Source: Undibacterium parvum (GTDB taxonomy: Bacteria; Pseudomonadota; Gammaproteobacteria; Burkholderiales; Burkholderiaceae_D). Taken from it: 64,000 nt of DNA. The notes under the pieces were generated by a model. The model did not search any database. It saw nothing but the letters and a program-made list of their open reading frames with translations, and had not been told where the DNA came from. The position numbers were made by a program, and so were the translations under genes. Positions within the stretch are counted from its first letter, which is position 1. Each line of letters starts with the position of its first letter. Below, one piece after another: positions 16,758 through 28,546 of the stretch. The stretch lies in NCBI RefSeq assembly GCF_003955735.1, contig NZ_CP034464.1, positions 1,240,001 to 1,304,000 on the forward strand, read 5' to 3'.

Positions 16758-18785
16758 CTACCAAATACTAACGCGTTGCTCAGGTGTCAGATACATCTGG
16801 TCACCCGCCTTCACGTCAAAGGCTTGATAAAAGTCTGGTAGATTTTTGAGGCTACCGTTGACACGAAATTCGCCCGGTGAATGCGGATCGGTTTTGATTA
16901 AAGCCAAGGCCCTCTGCTCCCGTGATTTGCTGCGTCTGGCCTGGGCTAGTCCCATGAATAATCTTTGCTCGGCAGTCCAGCCATCGATCACTGGTGCAGG
17001 CTTACCAGCGAGTGAAATTTTATAGGCTTTCAAGGCCATCACGATACCGGCATTATCTGCAATGTTTTCGCCCAAGGTCAGTGCGCCATTTAAGAAATGA
17101 CCTGGCACCGGGCTATAGCCATTATATTGATCGACTAAGACCTTGGTTTTGGCGGCAAAGCGAATCCGGTCTTCTTTGGTCCACCAGTCACGCAGATTGC
17201 CGTCGCCATCGTATTGCGAGCCGGAGTCGTCAAAGGCATGACTGATTTCATGTCCGATAGAAATTCCCAGTGCGCCATAATTGAAAGCATCTTCCGCATT
17301 CACATCCACCAAAGGCGCCTGCATGCGCGCCGCTGGAAACACGATCTCATTCATGGTCGGGCTGTAATAGGCGTTCACAGTTTGTGGCGTCATGCCCCAC
17401 TCTTCATGATCGATAGGCTTGCCCAGTTTATTCAATTCACGCTGAGTCTCCCACTGATGCGCCCGCATCACATTGCCCAGTAAATCATCCTTGGTAATCG
17501 TCAGGGCAGAATAATCGCGCCATTGATTTGGATAACCGACTTTCACCTTGATCTTAGAGAGCTTGATTTGCGCTTCTTTCTTGGTCTGCGCACTCATCCA
17601 ATCCAGACCTTCTATGCTCTGCTTAAACGCCGTCAAAAAATGTCCGACCATGGCAGTAGTTTGCGCTTTGCGTTCAGGCGGAAAATATTTTTCTACGTAG
17701 TTGCGGCCTATACTTTCACCCAGAGTATGGTCGACTAAAGCGATAGCGCGCTTTTGACGACTACGGTCTTCTTTGGCTCCGCTTAAGATCTCACCTTTAA
17801 ATGCAAAATCTTCTTGCACTAAAGCAGCAGACAAATAGTGCGCAAAACCATTGATGAGCTGCCATTCAAAATAACTCTGCCAGACCGTCAGAGGAGTGTC
17901 CTTCAAAATCTGATCAAAGCCCGCCAGATAGCTAGGCTGTCTGAGATTGAGTTTGCTGCTTGCGTCCTGTATGCCCATTTTCGCAAAATATGCCAGCCAA
18001 TCATAATCAGGATGACTACTTTGCAGCGCCGCGATCGTCATCAAATTGTAGCGTTTGACCGGATCACGATTTTCTACCGCGCTCCATTGCGCCTTGGCCA
18101 AGGCGGTTTCTAAGGCGAGTATCAGAGTTGCGTTGGCAGCAGGCTGTTTATTACCAGCCAGCGCCAGCATTTTTTCTACATGCAATTGATATTTGGCGCG
18201 GATCTCGCTGGTCTTGGGATCATCCAGTTTGAGGTAGTAATCGCGGTTCGGCAGACCCAGACCCGACTGGGAAAGATCGATCACATAGCGGGTCGCGTCC
18301 TTATTATCCGGATGCACATTCAAGGAATACGGAGCATGCACACCAATCTGATTGAAATGCGCGATCAAGGCCGGAATCTGATTCTTATCGCTGAGCGCGG
18401 CTATCCTGTCCATTTCGGTTTGTAAAGGCTGCAGCCCCAATTGCTCCAGCTTGGCGACATCCATAAAACTAGCGTACAGATCGGCAATTTTTTGTCTATC
18501 CGAGCCTGGCACATGCGCGCTTGAGCTAGCGATTTCTTCTACGATGCCGCGCAATTGTTGCTGCACATCTTCGCGCGCTTTCATGAAACTACCCCAGTCT
18601 GATTTATCGGCTGGAATCTCGGTGCTGTTTAACCAGCTGCCTTGCGAATAACGAAAAAAATTATCCTGGGCACGCTGGGTTTTATCGATAGCCTGAGCTT
18701 GTATGCCCGAGCCCGTAGGCGCAGCAGCTTGCGCCAAACCTGTCAACAATGAGAAGCTGAGAGTACTGAGTAAATAGGATTTCAT
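16758..18785 (-). CDS. M13 family zinc metallopeptidase (neprilysin/PepO-like)
   Basis: A 675-residue protein with an N-terminal signal peptide (MKSYLLSTLSFSLLTGLAQA). The zinc site is HEISH (His512, Glu513, His516), and the third ligand is in ENIADNAG (Glu573, Asp577). The substrate-anchoring NAYYSP stretch and the C-terminal VNGSLKNLPDFYQAF are typical M13 features. The last residues read RVSIW, consistent with the usual conserved aromatic end of the family. It should degrade peptides in the periplasm or outside the cell. It stands alone, with no obvious operon partner. Confidence 0.93.
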   Translation of the reverse strand: MKSYLLSTLSFSLLTGLAQAAAPTGSGIQAQAIDKTQRAQDNFFRYSQGSWLNSTEIPADKSDWGSFMKAREDVQQQLRGIVEEIASSSAHVPGSDRQKIADLYASFMDVAKLEQLGLQPLQTEMDRIAALSDKNQIPALIAHFNQIGVHAPYSLNVHPDNKDATRYVIDLSQSGLGLPNRDYYLKLDDPKTSEIRAKYQLHVEKMLALAGNKQPAANATLILALETALAKAQWSAVENRDPVKRYNLMTIAALQSSHPDYDWLAYFAKMGIQDASSKLNLRQPSYLAGFDQILKDTPLTVWQSYFEWQLINGFAHYLSAALVQEDFAFKGEILSGAKEDRSRQKRAIALVDHTLGESIGRNYVEKYFPPERKAQTTAMVGHFLTAFKQSIEGLDWMSAQTKKEAQIKLSKIKVKVGYPNQWRDYSALTITKDDLLGNVMRAHQWETQRELNKLGKPIDHEEWGMTPQTVNAYYSPTMNEIVFPAARMQAPLVDVNAEDAFNYGALGISIGHEISHAFDDSGSQYDGDGNLRDWWTKEDRIRFAAKTKVLVDQYNGYSPVPGHFLNGALTLGENIADNAGIVMALKAYKISLAGKPAPVIDGWTAEQRLFMGLAQARRSKSREQRALALIKTDPHSPGEFRVNGSLKNLPDFYQAFDVKAGDQMYLTPEQRVSIW

Positions 18786-18999
18786 AGTGATCTTTATGGA
18801 TAGTGGAACACGTATTTTTCATAGGCCAGATAAGGCCGAAAAAAACAGAAAAAGCTTGCTGGGAGCGCAGGCAAACTCCAGCGCAAATTAGCCTAGCGTA
18901 TTTAGACCTCGCAGCATACAGGCAAGTTCCAAAAAAGCTAGAAAAAGATACTTAAGAGCAAGAATATCTGGCATCTATCGTCACCAAATTTTTCTATAC

Positions 19000-19058
19000 G
19001 CAGCATCCATGCGCCCTGCCGAGCCAAAACCGGCTGCAAGGCGCATGGAATATGCGCC
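19000..19058. repeat. Repeat family B, copy 2 (degenerate left arm)
   Basis: The right arm GGCGCATGGAATATGCGCC is intact. The left arm is altered to GCAGCATCCATGCGCC. Confidence 0.65.
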
Positions 19059-19101
19059 TTTGTTTTTTGCCGTTCATTATTTAGACGACTAGACCGTCAG
19101 G

Positions 19102-19127
19102 CGGCGTTTAACTAGGCGTAAACGCCG
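19102..19127. promoter_or_regulatory. 9-bp inverted repeat upstream of the solute-binding-type gene
   Basis: CGGCGTTTA and TAAACGCCG are separated by 8 bp, 86 bp before the start codon. There is no T-run, so an operator is more likely than a terminator. Confidence 0.3.
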
Positions 19128-19212
19128 TTAAAATCACCGGGGGATTTGGCAAAATTGCGTGGCTATTTTTCGCTGCATAATCTACGCTCAATTTAAAGTG
19201 AATTTCTTACAA

Positions 19213-20649
19213 ATGCCATCGTATCGCCTCGCTACCCTGCACCAACATTTGACCCCGGACCCGACCTGCGCCGAGGCGCATGTCTTACCTGCACTGTCCT
19301 TGTTATACCAGACGCTGGTACGCAAAAATCGCAGTAAGGACACGCTCAGCCCGGATCTGGCGTTGAGCTGGCAGCACTCGGATGATGGTCGCACCTGGAC
19401 ATTTGCACTCGGCCCCGCCTACTTTCATGATGGCAGCGTAGTACTGGCATCAGATGTGGCGTTGAGTCTGGCGCGCCACATTTGGCCGGATTCCAGCGCT
19501 ATCATGTCCGGCATCTTGCGGCCTCTGATCGTGGCTGCGGCTACGTGTTCTCAAGGCGAGATCCCGGCTGGCATCGTCGCCGATGATACGCAGGCCTTAC
19601 TCCATCTGCATCTGATACAGCCGTATTGCCCCTTACTAGAAATTTTGTCGCATCCGGCTCTGGGCATCACTAAAAATACAGAGACGGCAGTGCTGGGCAG
19701 CGGCCCTATGCAATTAGTAAAGAACGCAGGGAATGCGCAAACTGACGCTGACAGTTTGCAGTTGCTGCGTTTCGCCGCCTATCGGGGCGGCCGCCGTGTA
19801 CCCGAGCAGCTCAGCTTGCACGGCTATGCCAACTTCAGCCAATTAAAACAGGCGCTCGAGAGCGGCGAGGTTAATGCGGCCTTAGTCGAGCGCAAGCATC
19901 AACTACGCTTGCTAGAGGCGCAGCAGTTAAACTCCAGCGCCTTACGCGATCGCTGGGTCGGGCTACTGATACTCAATGCCGCTGGCGGCTTGGGCGATCG
20001 CGCACTTAGACAGGCCTTGCACGCGCAGCTGCAAAGCGCGGCGCAAGATGCATTTGGCGCAGAGTTTAGCGCGCAGTTTCTGCCTGAGGGTTTACTGCCG
20101 CAAGCGCCACCGACTAATCCGATTTTCGCTTTGAGTACTGAACAAATACGCCAGCGCTGGTCAGCGCAAACTCGTCAGCAACCGCTACGCATCTTGTATG
20201 CCGCAGGGCGCGGCGTACTGACCCAGAGTCTGGATCTGTTGATCGCGCTGCTGCAGCAATGCCAGTTAGCCTACACCCTGATACCGACCAAGAATGCCGG
20301 GGAAGTTTATGCGCTGGTGGCAAGGGGCGAGTTTGATGTTGTGGTGCGCGGCTGGATCCAGGATTTCGACGATCCAGATCAATTTTTCGGATGCTTCGAA
20401 AAACAAGCACCCGAGCCACAAGCTGGTGTTCACTACGCAACATTTTTTGAGAAAATTGCAGCGGCACGCACTCTGCCAGAAGCTACACTCAGAGGCAGTG
20501 CATATCGCGATGCCCTGAGCGCTTTAGAGAACGAATATTTATATATTCCGCTATGCCGTGACCACAATCGTCTGCTGCACGATCCCGCCTTAAATCCCCA
20601 GACGCTTTGCCGCGATCCTTTCGATCTGGACGCGATCGACCTCAGATAG
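19213..20649 (+). CDS. Family 5 solute-binding-type protein without signal peptide (SgrR-like C-domain)
   Basis: A 478-residue protein from the ATG at 19213. An upstream in-frame Met would add 18 residues that do not look like a signal peptide. The sequence matches the extracellular solute-binding family 5 fold (DLALSWQHSDDGRTWTFAL, YFHDGSVVLASDVALSL, RGEFDVVVRGWIQDFDDP). Normally these are periplasmic peptide or nickel receptors. The missing export signal recalls the C-terminal ligand domain of SgrR, but no DNA-binding domain precedes it. No ABC permease is adjacent. It ends 6 bp from a convergent Lrp regulator. A cytoplasmic ligand-sensing role is inference. Confidence 0.65.
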   Translation: MPSYRLATLHQHLTPDPTCAEAHVLPALSLLYQTLVRKNRSKDTLSPDLALSWQHSDDGRTWTFALGPAYFHDGSVVLASDVALSLARHIWPDSSAIMSGILRPLIVAAATCSQGEIPAGIVADDTQALLHLHLIQPYCPLLEILSHPALGITKNTETAVLGSGPMQLVKNAGNAQTDADSLQLLRFAAYRGGRRVPEQLSLHGYANFSQLKQALESGEVNAALVERKHQLRLLEAQQLNSSALRDRWVGLLILNAAGGLGDRALRQALHAQLQSAAQDAFGAEFSAQFLPEGLLPQAPPTNPIFALSTEQIRQRWSAQTRQQPLRILYAAGRGVLTQSLDLLIALLQQCQLAYTLIPTKNAGEVYALVARGEFDVVVRGWIQDFDDPDQFFGCFEKQAPEPQAGVHYATFFEKIAAARTLPEATLRGSAYRDALSALENEYLYIPLCRDHNRLLHDPALNPQTLCRDPFDLDAIDLR

Positions 20650-20655
20650 GAAAAC

Positions 20656-21114
20656 TTAGATAGGCAAAGTCAGGCCGCGCTTGACTGCATCCATGACTAC
20701 CGTGGTGCGAAATTTAATGATGTTGCTATTCTTAAAAAATACCGCACGGGTGAAGGCCTCATAGTCAGCCATGCTGGCGGCATGTAGCACCAGCATAAAG
20801 TCATATTCACCCGCGACGTAATAGCATTGCTGTACCTCAGGCAATGCCAACATCTGGCGTTTAAATTGATCTATGGTATCGGCCAGTCCCTTGGCAAATA
20901 CCAGTTCCACCAGCAGCACCAGGGGATAGCCAACCGCATCTGGCGCAATCACGGCCACCTCGGCCTGGATCACACCAACCTCACGCAAACGGCGTATCCG
21001 TCTTTGTACCGCAGTCGCCGATAAGCCTATCTCCACACCAATCGCATCGGCGGGGTGGCGGCAGTTCACTTGCAAATAACGCAGGATGGAAAGATCAAAG
21101 TGATCGAGTTGCAT
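20656..21114 (-). CDS. Lrp/AsnC family transcriptional regulator
   Basis: A 152-residue protein of normal Lrp length. The helix-turn-helix reads LDHFDLSILRYLQVNCRHPA then GLSATAVQRRIRRLREVGVI. The RAM domain includes CYYVAGEYDFMLVLHAAS. It ends 6 bp from the convergent solute-binding-type gene and shares no divergent promoter with an obvious catabolic gene, so targets cannot be guessed. It is distinct from the Lrp beside hppD. Confidence 0.9.
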   Translation of the reverse strand: MQLDHFDLSILRYLQVNCRHPADAIGVEIGLSATAVQRRIRRLREVGVIQAEVAVIAPDAVGYPLVLLVELVFAKGLADTIDQFKRQMLALPEVQQCYYVAGEYDFMLVLHAASMADYEAFTRAVFFKNSNIIKFRTTVVMDAVKRGLTLPI

Positions 21115-21160
21115 AGTGTGGTGTAAGTCAAATCAAAAGAAGTAGAAGAAGTAGGAGTAA

Positions 21161-21218
21161 CTCAAAACCGCGCCAGCGTCGTTGCACTCGCCTGGCGCGA
21201 ATAATTTTTCCTAAGTCC
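21161..21218. repeat. Repeat family A, internally deleted copy
   Basis: It matches the left half (CAAAACCGCGCCAGCGTCGT) and the right end (CTAAGTCC) of family A but lacks most of the centre. Confidence 0.5.
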
Positions 21219-21286
21219 GAAGTGGTTGATAGCGCATAAATCTAGGGAACGAAAAATATCATACCCGTAATTTCCTCCCCTAGCTC

Positions 21287-21461
21287 GTCACTGTTCAACC
21301 CGCTATGAAGAAAGTCAAAACCCCTCAACACAGAGGCACAGAGACACAGAGATTCACAGAGGAAAGCAAGGCAGTTCTCCGTTTTTCTCTGTGTCTCTGT
21401 GCCTCCTTTGAGAGGTTTTTGTTTTGTTTTTAATAATTTTAGTAGCAGACTGAACAGTTAC
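21287..21461. repeat. Repeat family C, copy 2 (CACAGAG core, complete)
   Basis: Ends are GTCACTGTTCAACC and the closely related ACTGAACAGTTAC. The core has the full inverted pair ACAGAGGCACAGAGACACAG and CTCTGTGTCTCTGTGCC. It is nearly identical to the copy at 13.3 kb. Confidence 0.8.
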
Positions 21462-21491
21462 CCTAGCTCGCAACAACCAAACAAGGAAGGC

Positions 21492-21567
21492 CCAGCGCGC
21501 ATATTCCATGCGGCTTAGCGGCTAGGCAGGCTGGAGAGGCGCATGGACTATGCGCCTCTCCAGCCTG
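21492..21567. repeat. Repeat family B, copy 3
   Basis: GCGCGCATATTCCATGCGGC at the left and GGCGCATGGACTATGCGCC at the right, around AGGCAGGCTGG. Confidence 0.75.
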
Positions 21568-21614
21568 GTACTTTTAAAAATCGGGGAGCTTATTGGCTAA
21601 CTTAATTGGCTAGC

Positions 21615-22328
21615 TTAATTGGATATTGCCAGCGCCGCCAACACCATATCAACGATCAGTTTTTCGGCAGCCTCAAAATCTTTTGCGCTGAGCTTCTTTT
21701 GATTCAGCACCAGATTCATTTGGGTAGAAAAGTCGGCATAGGATTGCGTCATGGCCCAGATGCTAAACAGCAAATGGGTGGGATTGACGGTAGCGATTTT
21801 GCCTTCGCTCATCCATTTTTCAAAGCTGGCGATATCCTTGCGCAGATAAGGGATCACTTTAGTGCGTATCTGTTGGCCGTAGATTTTTGCGCCACCGATC
21901 ACTTCCATCGCGTACACCTTAGAAGCACTCGGATGTTCGCGTGAAAAACGTAATTTTTCCTGAATATAGCTGCGCAATAAATCTTGCGGCTCGCGACTGT
22001 CATCGGCCAGACTATCCATACGAGCTAGCCAGACATCGAGCACATCATCCAGCACGCGCTGATACAGAGCAGGTTTGCTGGCAAAGTAATACAGCAGATT
22101 TTGTTTCGATACCCCGGCTTGCTGGGCGATGCTGGCGATCGATGTCCCTTCATAACCGCATTCGGCAAACATGGTGACGGCGTGCCGCAAGATCTCGGTC
22201 TCAAGCTTACCGCGCTTGTCAGCGGCCAGTGTTGTTGTCGCTGCCGTGGCTGCAGATCCGTCTGTTTTAGCCGTCCGTGGCTTTTTCACAACGCTGCGTT
22301 CTGATTTTTTGACCAATTTTTCAGGCAT
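21615..22328 (-). CDS. rutR: RutR-like TetR family repressor of pyrimidine catabolism
   Basis: A 237-residue protein. After a basic, low-complexity N-terminal tail of about 37 residues comes the TetR helix-turn-helix (AVTMFAECGYEGTSIASIAQ, then AGVSKQNLLYYF). The C-terminal ligand domain continues with YASKPALYQRVL-type and IGGAKIYG-type segments as in RutR, which senses uracil and thymine in E. coli. It is divergent from preT, and a RutR-type palindrome lies between them. This supports control of the downstream reductive pyrimidine genes rather than a rut operon. The long N-terminal tail is unusual. Confidence 0.85.
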   Translation of the reverse strand: MPEKLVKKSERSVVKKPRTAKTDGSAATAATTTLAADKRGKLETEILRHAVTMFAECGYEGTSIASIAQQAGVSKQNLLYYFASKPALYQRVLDDVLDVWLARMDSLADDSREPQDLLRSYIQEKLRFSREHPSASKVYAMEVIGGAKIYGQQIRTKVIPYLRKDIASFEKWMSEGKIATVNPTHLLFSIWAMTQSYADFSTQMNLVLNQKKLSAKDFEAAEKLIVDMVLAALAISN

Positions 22329-22467
22329 TTTTTAAGCACTTTTTCTATGATTTCTACTGCAATACGATACTCAGGACGCGCTCATTGTGCGGAATGCGGC
22401 AAGAATAAAAACTTTACAAGGCGATCAAGCAAGATGCTTGACCTGCTGTTTATTATGGCATCATAGT

Positions 22468-22483
22468 TTTACCACTTGGTAAA
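22468..22483. promoter_or_regulatory. RutR-type operator between rutR and preT
   Basis: TTTACCACTTGGTAAA is a perfect inverted repeat that fits the known E. coli RutR site (TTGACCAnnTGGTCAA) except at the outer G/C pair. It lies 61 bp before the preT start. Confidence 0.75.
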
Positions 22484-22544
22484 GTTTCTGCGAAATTTGT
22501 TGTATTTGGCTAGACCGATATTCAGACATTTTGAGGGATGGAAC

Positions 22545-23918
22545 ATGATAGATGCTCTACGACATTTACCCCAGGCACATGCCAGCCATGCCACGCTGGC
22601 CGCTGGCTTTAGCGATCTGGCACCGCCCTTAACGGCGCGCCAGGCGCAGATAGAAAGCGAACGCTGTCTGTATTGTTACGATGCACCGTGTAGCCGTATC
22701 TGCCCATCCGAGATCGACGTCGCCAGCTTCATCCGCAATATCGCGCATGAAAATATCAATGGTGCCGCCAAAGTCATTTTGCAATCGAATATTCTCGGTG
22801 GCAGTTGCGCCCGCGTTTGCCCTACCGAGATCTTGTGCGAGCACGCCTGCGTGCGCAATCACGATGCCGAAGCACTACCGGTAAAAATTGGACTATTGCA
22901 GCGCCACGCGATTGATCACATGCACTTCGAGCAGCATCCGTTTCAGGCCGCGCCTGCAACTGGCAAAAGCATAGCGATCGTCGGGGCCGGTCCTGCGGGT
23001 CTGGCCTGTGCACACCGGCTGGCGATGCTGGGTAATCAAGTAGAAATATTTGAAGCGCGCAGCAAGGCCGGTGGTCTGAATGAATACGGTATCGCAAAAT
23101 ACAAACTCACCGATAACTACGCGCAACGCGAAATTGAATTTCTGCTGCAAATAGGCGGCATACAAATTCATTACGGCCAAACGCTGGGCGCGAATCTGCA
23201 GTTGCAGCAGCTCCAGGAAAAATTTGATGCGGTGTTTCTTAGTCTGGGTTTAGCTGCCAGCCGCAGTCTGGATCTGGCAGCAGAAGACGCACCGGGCATC
23301 TTAGCCGCAGTCGATTACATCGCCGAACTCAGACAGGCGCAGGATTTAAGCAGCTTGCCGGTGCCCAAGCGGGCGCTGGTGATAGGTGCGGGCAATACCG
23401 CCATCGATATGGCGGTGCAGATAGCGCGCCTCGGTGCCGAAGAAGTCACGCTGGTGTACAGACGCGATGCGGCATCCATGTCGGCCACAGCACACGAGCA
23501 AGAAATCGCCAAAGCCCATCAGGTCAGAATTAAAACCTGGGCGCAGCCGCAAGCGGTGTTACTTGATGATGCAGGCAAACTGAGCGGCATGCGTTTTGAA
23601 AAAACTCGACTCGATGCAGGTCGCCTAGTCGGCACCGGTGTCAGTTTCGTGATCGCTGCAGATGCCATTTTTAAAGCCATAGGTCAGGTATTCGATACGC
23701 ATGCGATCAGCGATCCCTTGGCGCGTACGCTGAAAAAAGATGCAGGTAAACTCCAGGTCGATGCGCAGTTTAGAACCAATCTCTGCGGCGTGTATGCGGG
23801 CGGTGATTGTGTCAACCCGGGACAAGATCTGACGGTGCAAGCGGTACAGCATGGCAAGCTGGCGGCCGCTGCTATCCATGCTGATTTGACTTCAAACACG
23901 GAGGCCCATCATGGCTGA
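22545..23918 (+). CDS. preT: NAD-dependent dihydropyrimidine dehydrogenase subunit PreT
   Basis: A 457-residue protein started at the ATG at 22545, which has GAGGGA upstream. The frame extends 23 codons further up. It is the NAD/FAD and iron-sulphur subunit that passes electrons to PreA for reduction of uracil and thymine. The N-terminus has two cysteine clusters (CLYCYDAPCSRICP and CARVCPTEILCEHAC). The FAD-binding GAGPAGLACA motif follows, and a second dinucleotide site reads VIGAGNTAIDMA. The C-terminal part ends with VYAGGDCVNPGQ. It overlaps preA by 8 bp, so the subunits are co-translated. Confidence 0.95.
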   Translation: MIDALRHLPQAHASHATLAAGFSDLAPPLTARQAQIESERCLYCYDAPCSRICPSEIDVASFIRNIAHENINGAAKVILQSNILGGSCARVCPTEILCEHACVRNHDAEALPVKIGLLQRHAIDHMHFEQHPFQAAPATGKSIAIVGAGPAGLACAHRLAMLGNQVEIFEARSKAGGLNEYGIAKYKLTDNYAQREIEFLLQIGGIQIHYGQTLGANLQLQQLQEKFDAVFLSLGLAASRSLDLAAEDAPGILAAVDYIAELRQAQDLSSLPVPKRALVIGAGNTAIDMAVQIARLGAEEVTLVYRRDAASMSATAHEQEIAKAHQVRIKTWAQPQAVLLDDAGKLSGMRFEKTRLDAGRLVGTGVSFVIAADAIFKAIGQVFDTHAISDPLARTLKKDAGKLQVDAQFRTNLCGVYAGGDCVNPGQDLTVQAVQHGKLAAAAIHADLTSNTEAHHG

Positions 23919-25188
23919 TCTGAGCATCAATTTTGCCGGCATCAAGGCCCCCAATCCTTTTTGGTTAGCCTCGGCACCGCCCACCGATAAGGCGTATAAC
24001 GTGGTGCGCGCTTTTGAGGTTGGCTGGGGTGGCGTGGTCTGGAAGACCCTGGGAGAAGATCCGCCTGCGGTAAATGTCTCCTCGCGTTATTCGGCCCACT
24101 ACGGAAAAAATCGCGAGGTCTTGGGCTTTAATAATATCGAGCTGATCACCGACCGTACGCTGGAAATTAATCTGCGTGAAATCACCCAGGTCAAAAAAGA
24201 CTGGCCAGACCGCGCCATGATCGTGTCCCTGATGTTTCCCTGCGAAGAGGCAGCCTGGCGCAGCATCTTGCCACTGGTAGAGTCCACCGGAGCAGACGGC
24301 ATAGAACTTAATTTCGGCTGCCCGCACGGCATGCCAGAACGCGGCATGGGCGCGGCAGTCGGCCAGGTGCCAGAATATGTGGAGAAGATCACGCGCTGGT
24401 GCAAGCAGTATTCGCGCTTACCAGTGATCGTCAAGCTGACACCGAATATTACCGACATCCGCCAGCCGGCGCGTGCCGCCAAAAACGGCGGTGCCGATGC
24501 GGTCTCGCTGATCAATACCATCAACTCGATTACCTCTATCGATCTCGATAGTATGGTGGCCCGACCGATAGTCGGCGGACGTAGCACGCATGGCGGTTAT
24601 TGCGGCTCGGCTGTGAAACCTATCGCCTTGAATATGGTGGCCGAAATCGCCCGTGACCCAGCCACGCAAGGGTTACCAATCTCGGGCATAGGCGGCATCT
24701 CCAACTGGCGCGATGCCGCAGAATTTATCGCGCTGGGCGCAGGATCGGTACAGGTTTGCACGGCGGCGATGCTGCATGGTTTTCGTATCGTCGAAGAAAT
24801 GAAAGATGGCTTGTCACGCTGGATGGATGAAAAAGGCTACGCCAGCGTCGCCGATTTTTGCGGCAAGGCGATCGCCAATACCACAGACTGGAAATACCTG
24901 GACATGAACTATCAGGCGATTGCCCAGATTGATCAAGACAAATGCATAGGCTGCGGCAAATGCTATATCGCCTGCGAAGATACCTCGCACCAGTCTATCC
25001 ATCAATTGATACAAGACGATGGCGCGCGCAAGTACCAGATCAACGAAGCAGAATGCGTGGGCTGCAATCTGTGTGAGATCACTTGCCCGGTGGCAGGCTG
25101 TATTACGATGCTGGCGCAAGAAAATGGCAAGCCATATATGAATTGGACACAAGATCCGCGCAATCCACGTGCCGAGGTGGTCACTTAG
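23911..25188 (+). CDS. preA: NAD-dependent dihydropyrimidine dehydrogenase subunit PreA
   Basis: A 425-residue protein whose start overlaps the end of preT and has GGAGG upstream. Residues 1-310 are the FMN-binding TIM barrel of the dihydroorotate dehydrogenase type. They include NFGCPHGMPERGMGAAVGQ (about residues 134-152) with the substrate-site residues of dihydropyrimidine dehydrogenase. The C-terminus carries two 4Fe-4S motifs: Cys345, 348, 351, 355 and Cys382, 385, 388, 392. It reduces uracil and thymine to the dihydro forms with PreT as electron donor. This is the first step of the reductive pathway. Confidence 0.96.
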   Translation: MADLSINFAGIKAPNPFWLASAPPTDKAYNVVRAFEVGWGGVVWKTLGEDPPAVNVSSRYSAHYGKNREVLGFNNIELITDRTLEINLREITQVKKDWPDRAMIVSLMFPCEEAAWRSILPLVESTGADGIELNFGCPHGMPERGMGAAVGQVPEYVEKITRWCKQYSRLPVIVKLTPNITDIRQPARAAKNGGADAVSLINTINSITSIDLDSMVARPIVGGRSTHGGYCGSAVKPIALNMVAEIARDPATQGLPISGIGGISNWRDAAEFIALGAGSVQVCTAAMLHGFRIVEEMKDGLSRWMDEKGYASVADFCGKAIANTTDWKYLDMNYQAIAQIDQDKCIGCGKCYIACEDTSHQSIHQLIQDDGARKYQINEAECVGCNLCEITCPVAGCITMLAQENGKPYMNWTQDPRNPRAEVVT

Positions 25189-25222
25189 GATTAAACCTGT
25201 TAAATTAAGTATGGTATTTCTA

Positions 25223-25321
25223 GCACTTACGCAAAACCGCCCCAGCGTCGTTGTACTCGCCTTGCTGTACTAAAGTAAGTCTTCGGCGTTACGCCTAGTT
25301 GGAACAATTTTGCGTAAGTCC
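25223..25321. repeat. Repeat family A, copy 2 (full length)
   Basis: Begins GCACTTACGCAAAACCGCCC and ends TTTTGCGTAAGTCC. It sits between preA and the NCS1 permease gene, in the same orientation as copy 1. Confidence 0.8.
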
Positions 25322-25366
25322 TAATTTCTACATAGTTAAACAACGTCCCTTTCAAAGGAAACGAGC

Positions 25367-28344
<2,978 letters not shown>

Positions 28345-28348
28345 AGTC

Positions 28349-28372
28349 CCCTCTCCCGCATACGGGAGAGGG
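28349..28372. repeat. REP-type hairpin after hydA
   Basis: CCCTCTCCCG and CGGGAGAGGG enclose a 4-nt loop and are followed by TTAGGGTGAGGGT. The same motif recurs at 28467, in family C copies at 31.4 and 42.1 kb, and is common in proteobacterial genomes. It lies 4 bp after the hydA stop. Confidence 0.75.
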
Positions 28373-28466
28373 TTAGGGTGAGGGTCATGGCAAACGTGTG
28401 CGATGATCGAAAAGAAAAATCGCCAAGTTCTCGCCTTGTTTTTAATATACCTTGTCATTACTAACA

Positions 28467-28491
28467 CCCTCTCCCGCCAGTGGGAGAGGGG
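28467..28491. repeat. REP-type hairpin before the amidohydrolase start, inverted relative to the one at 28349
   Basis: CCCTCTCCC and GGGAGAGGG around GCCAGT. With the hairpin at 28349 it forms an inverted REP pair spanning the hydA/amidohydrolase gap. Confidence 0.65.
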
Positions 28492-28546
28492 GCTAGCTAA
28501 AGTAAATGACAAGCATTCAAGTTTGTTTTTCAAAGAAAGCATCAGC

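Larger units (their letters stand above)
18786..19212. other. Gene-free stretch between the M13 peptidase and the solute-binding-type gene
   Basis: It holds a degenerate family B repeat (19000-19058) and a perfect 9-bp dyad (19102-19127). Nothing else is recognisable. Confidence 0.6.

Noticed and set aside
28403..28546. 48-codon upstream extension of the amidohydrolase
   Set aside because: It contains a REP hairpin and precedes the conserved N-terminus. The start at 28547 fits the family length.
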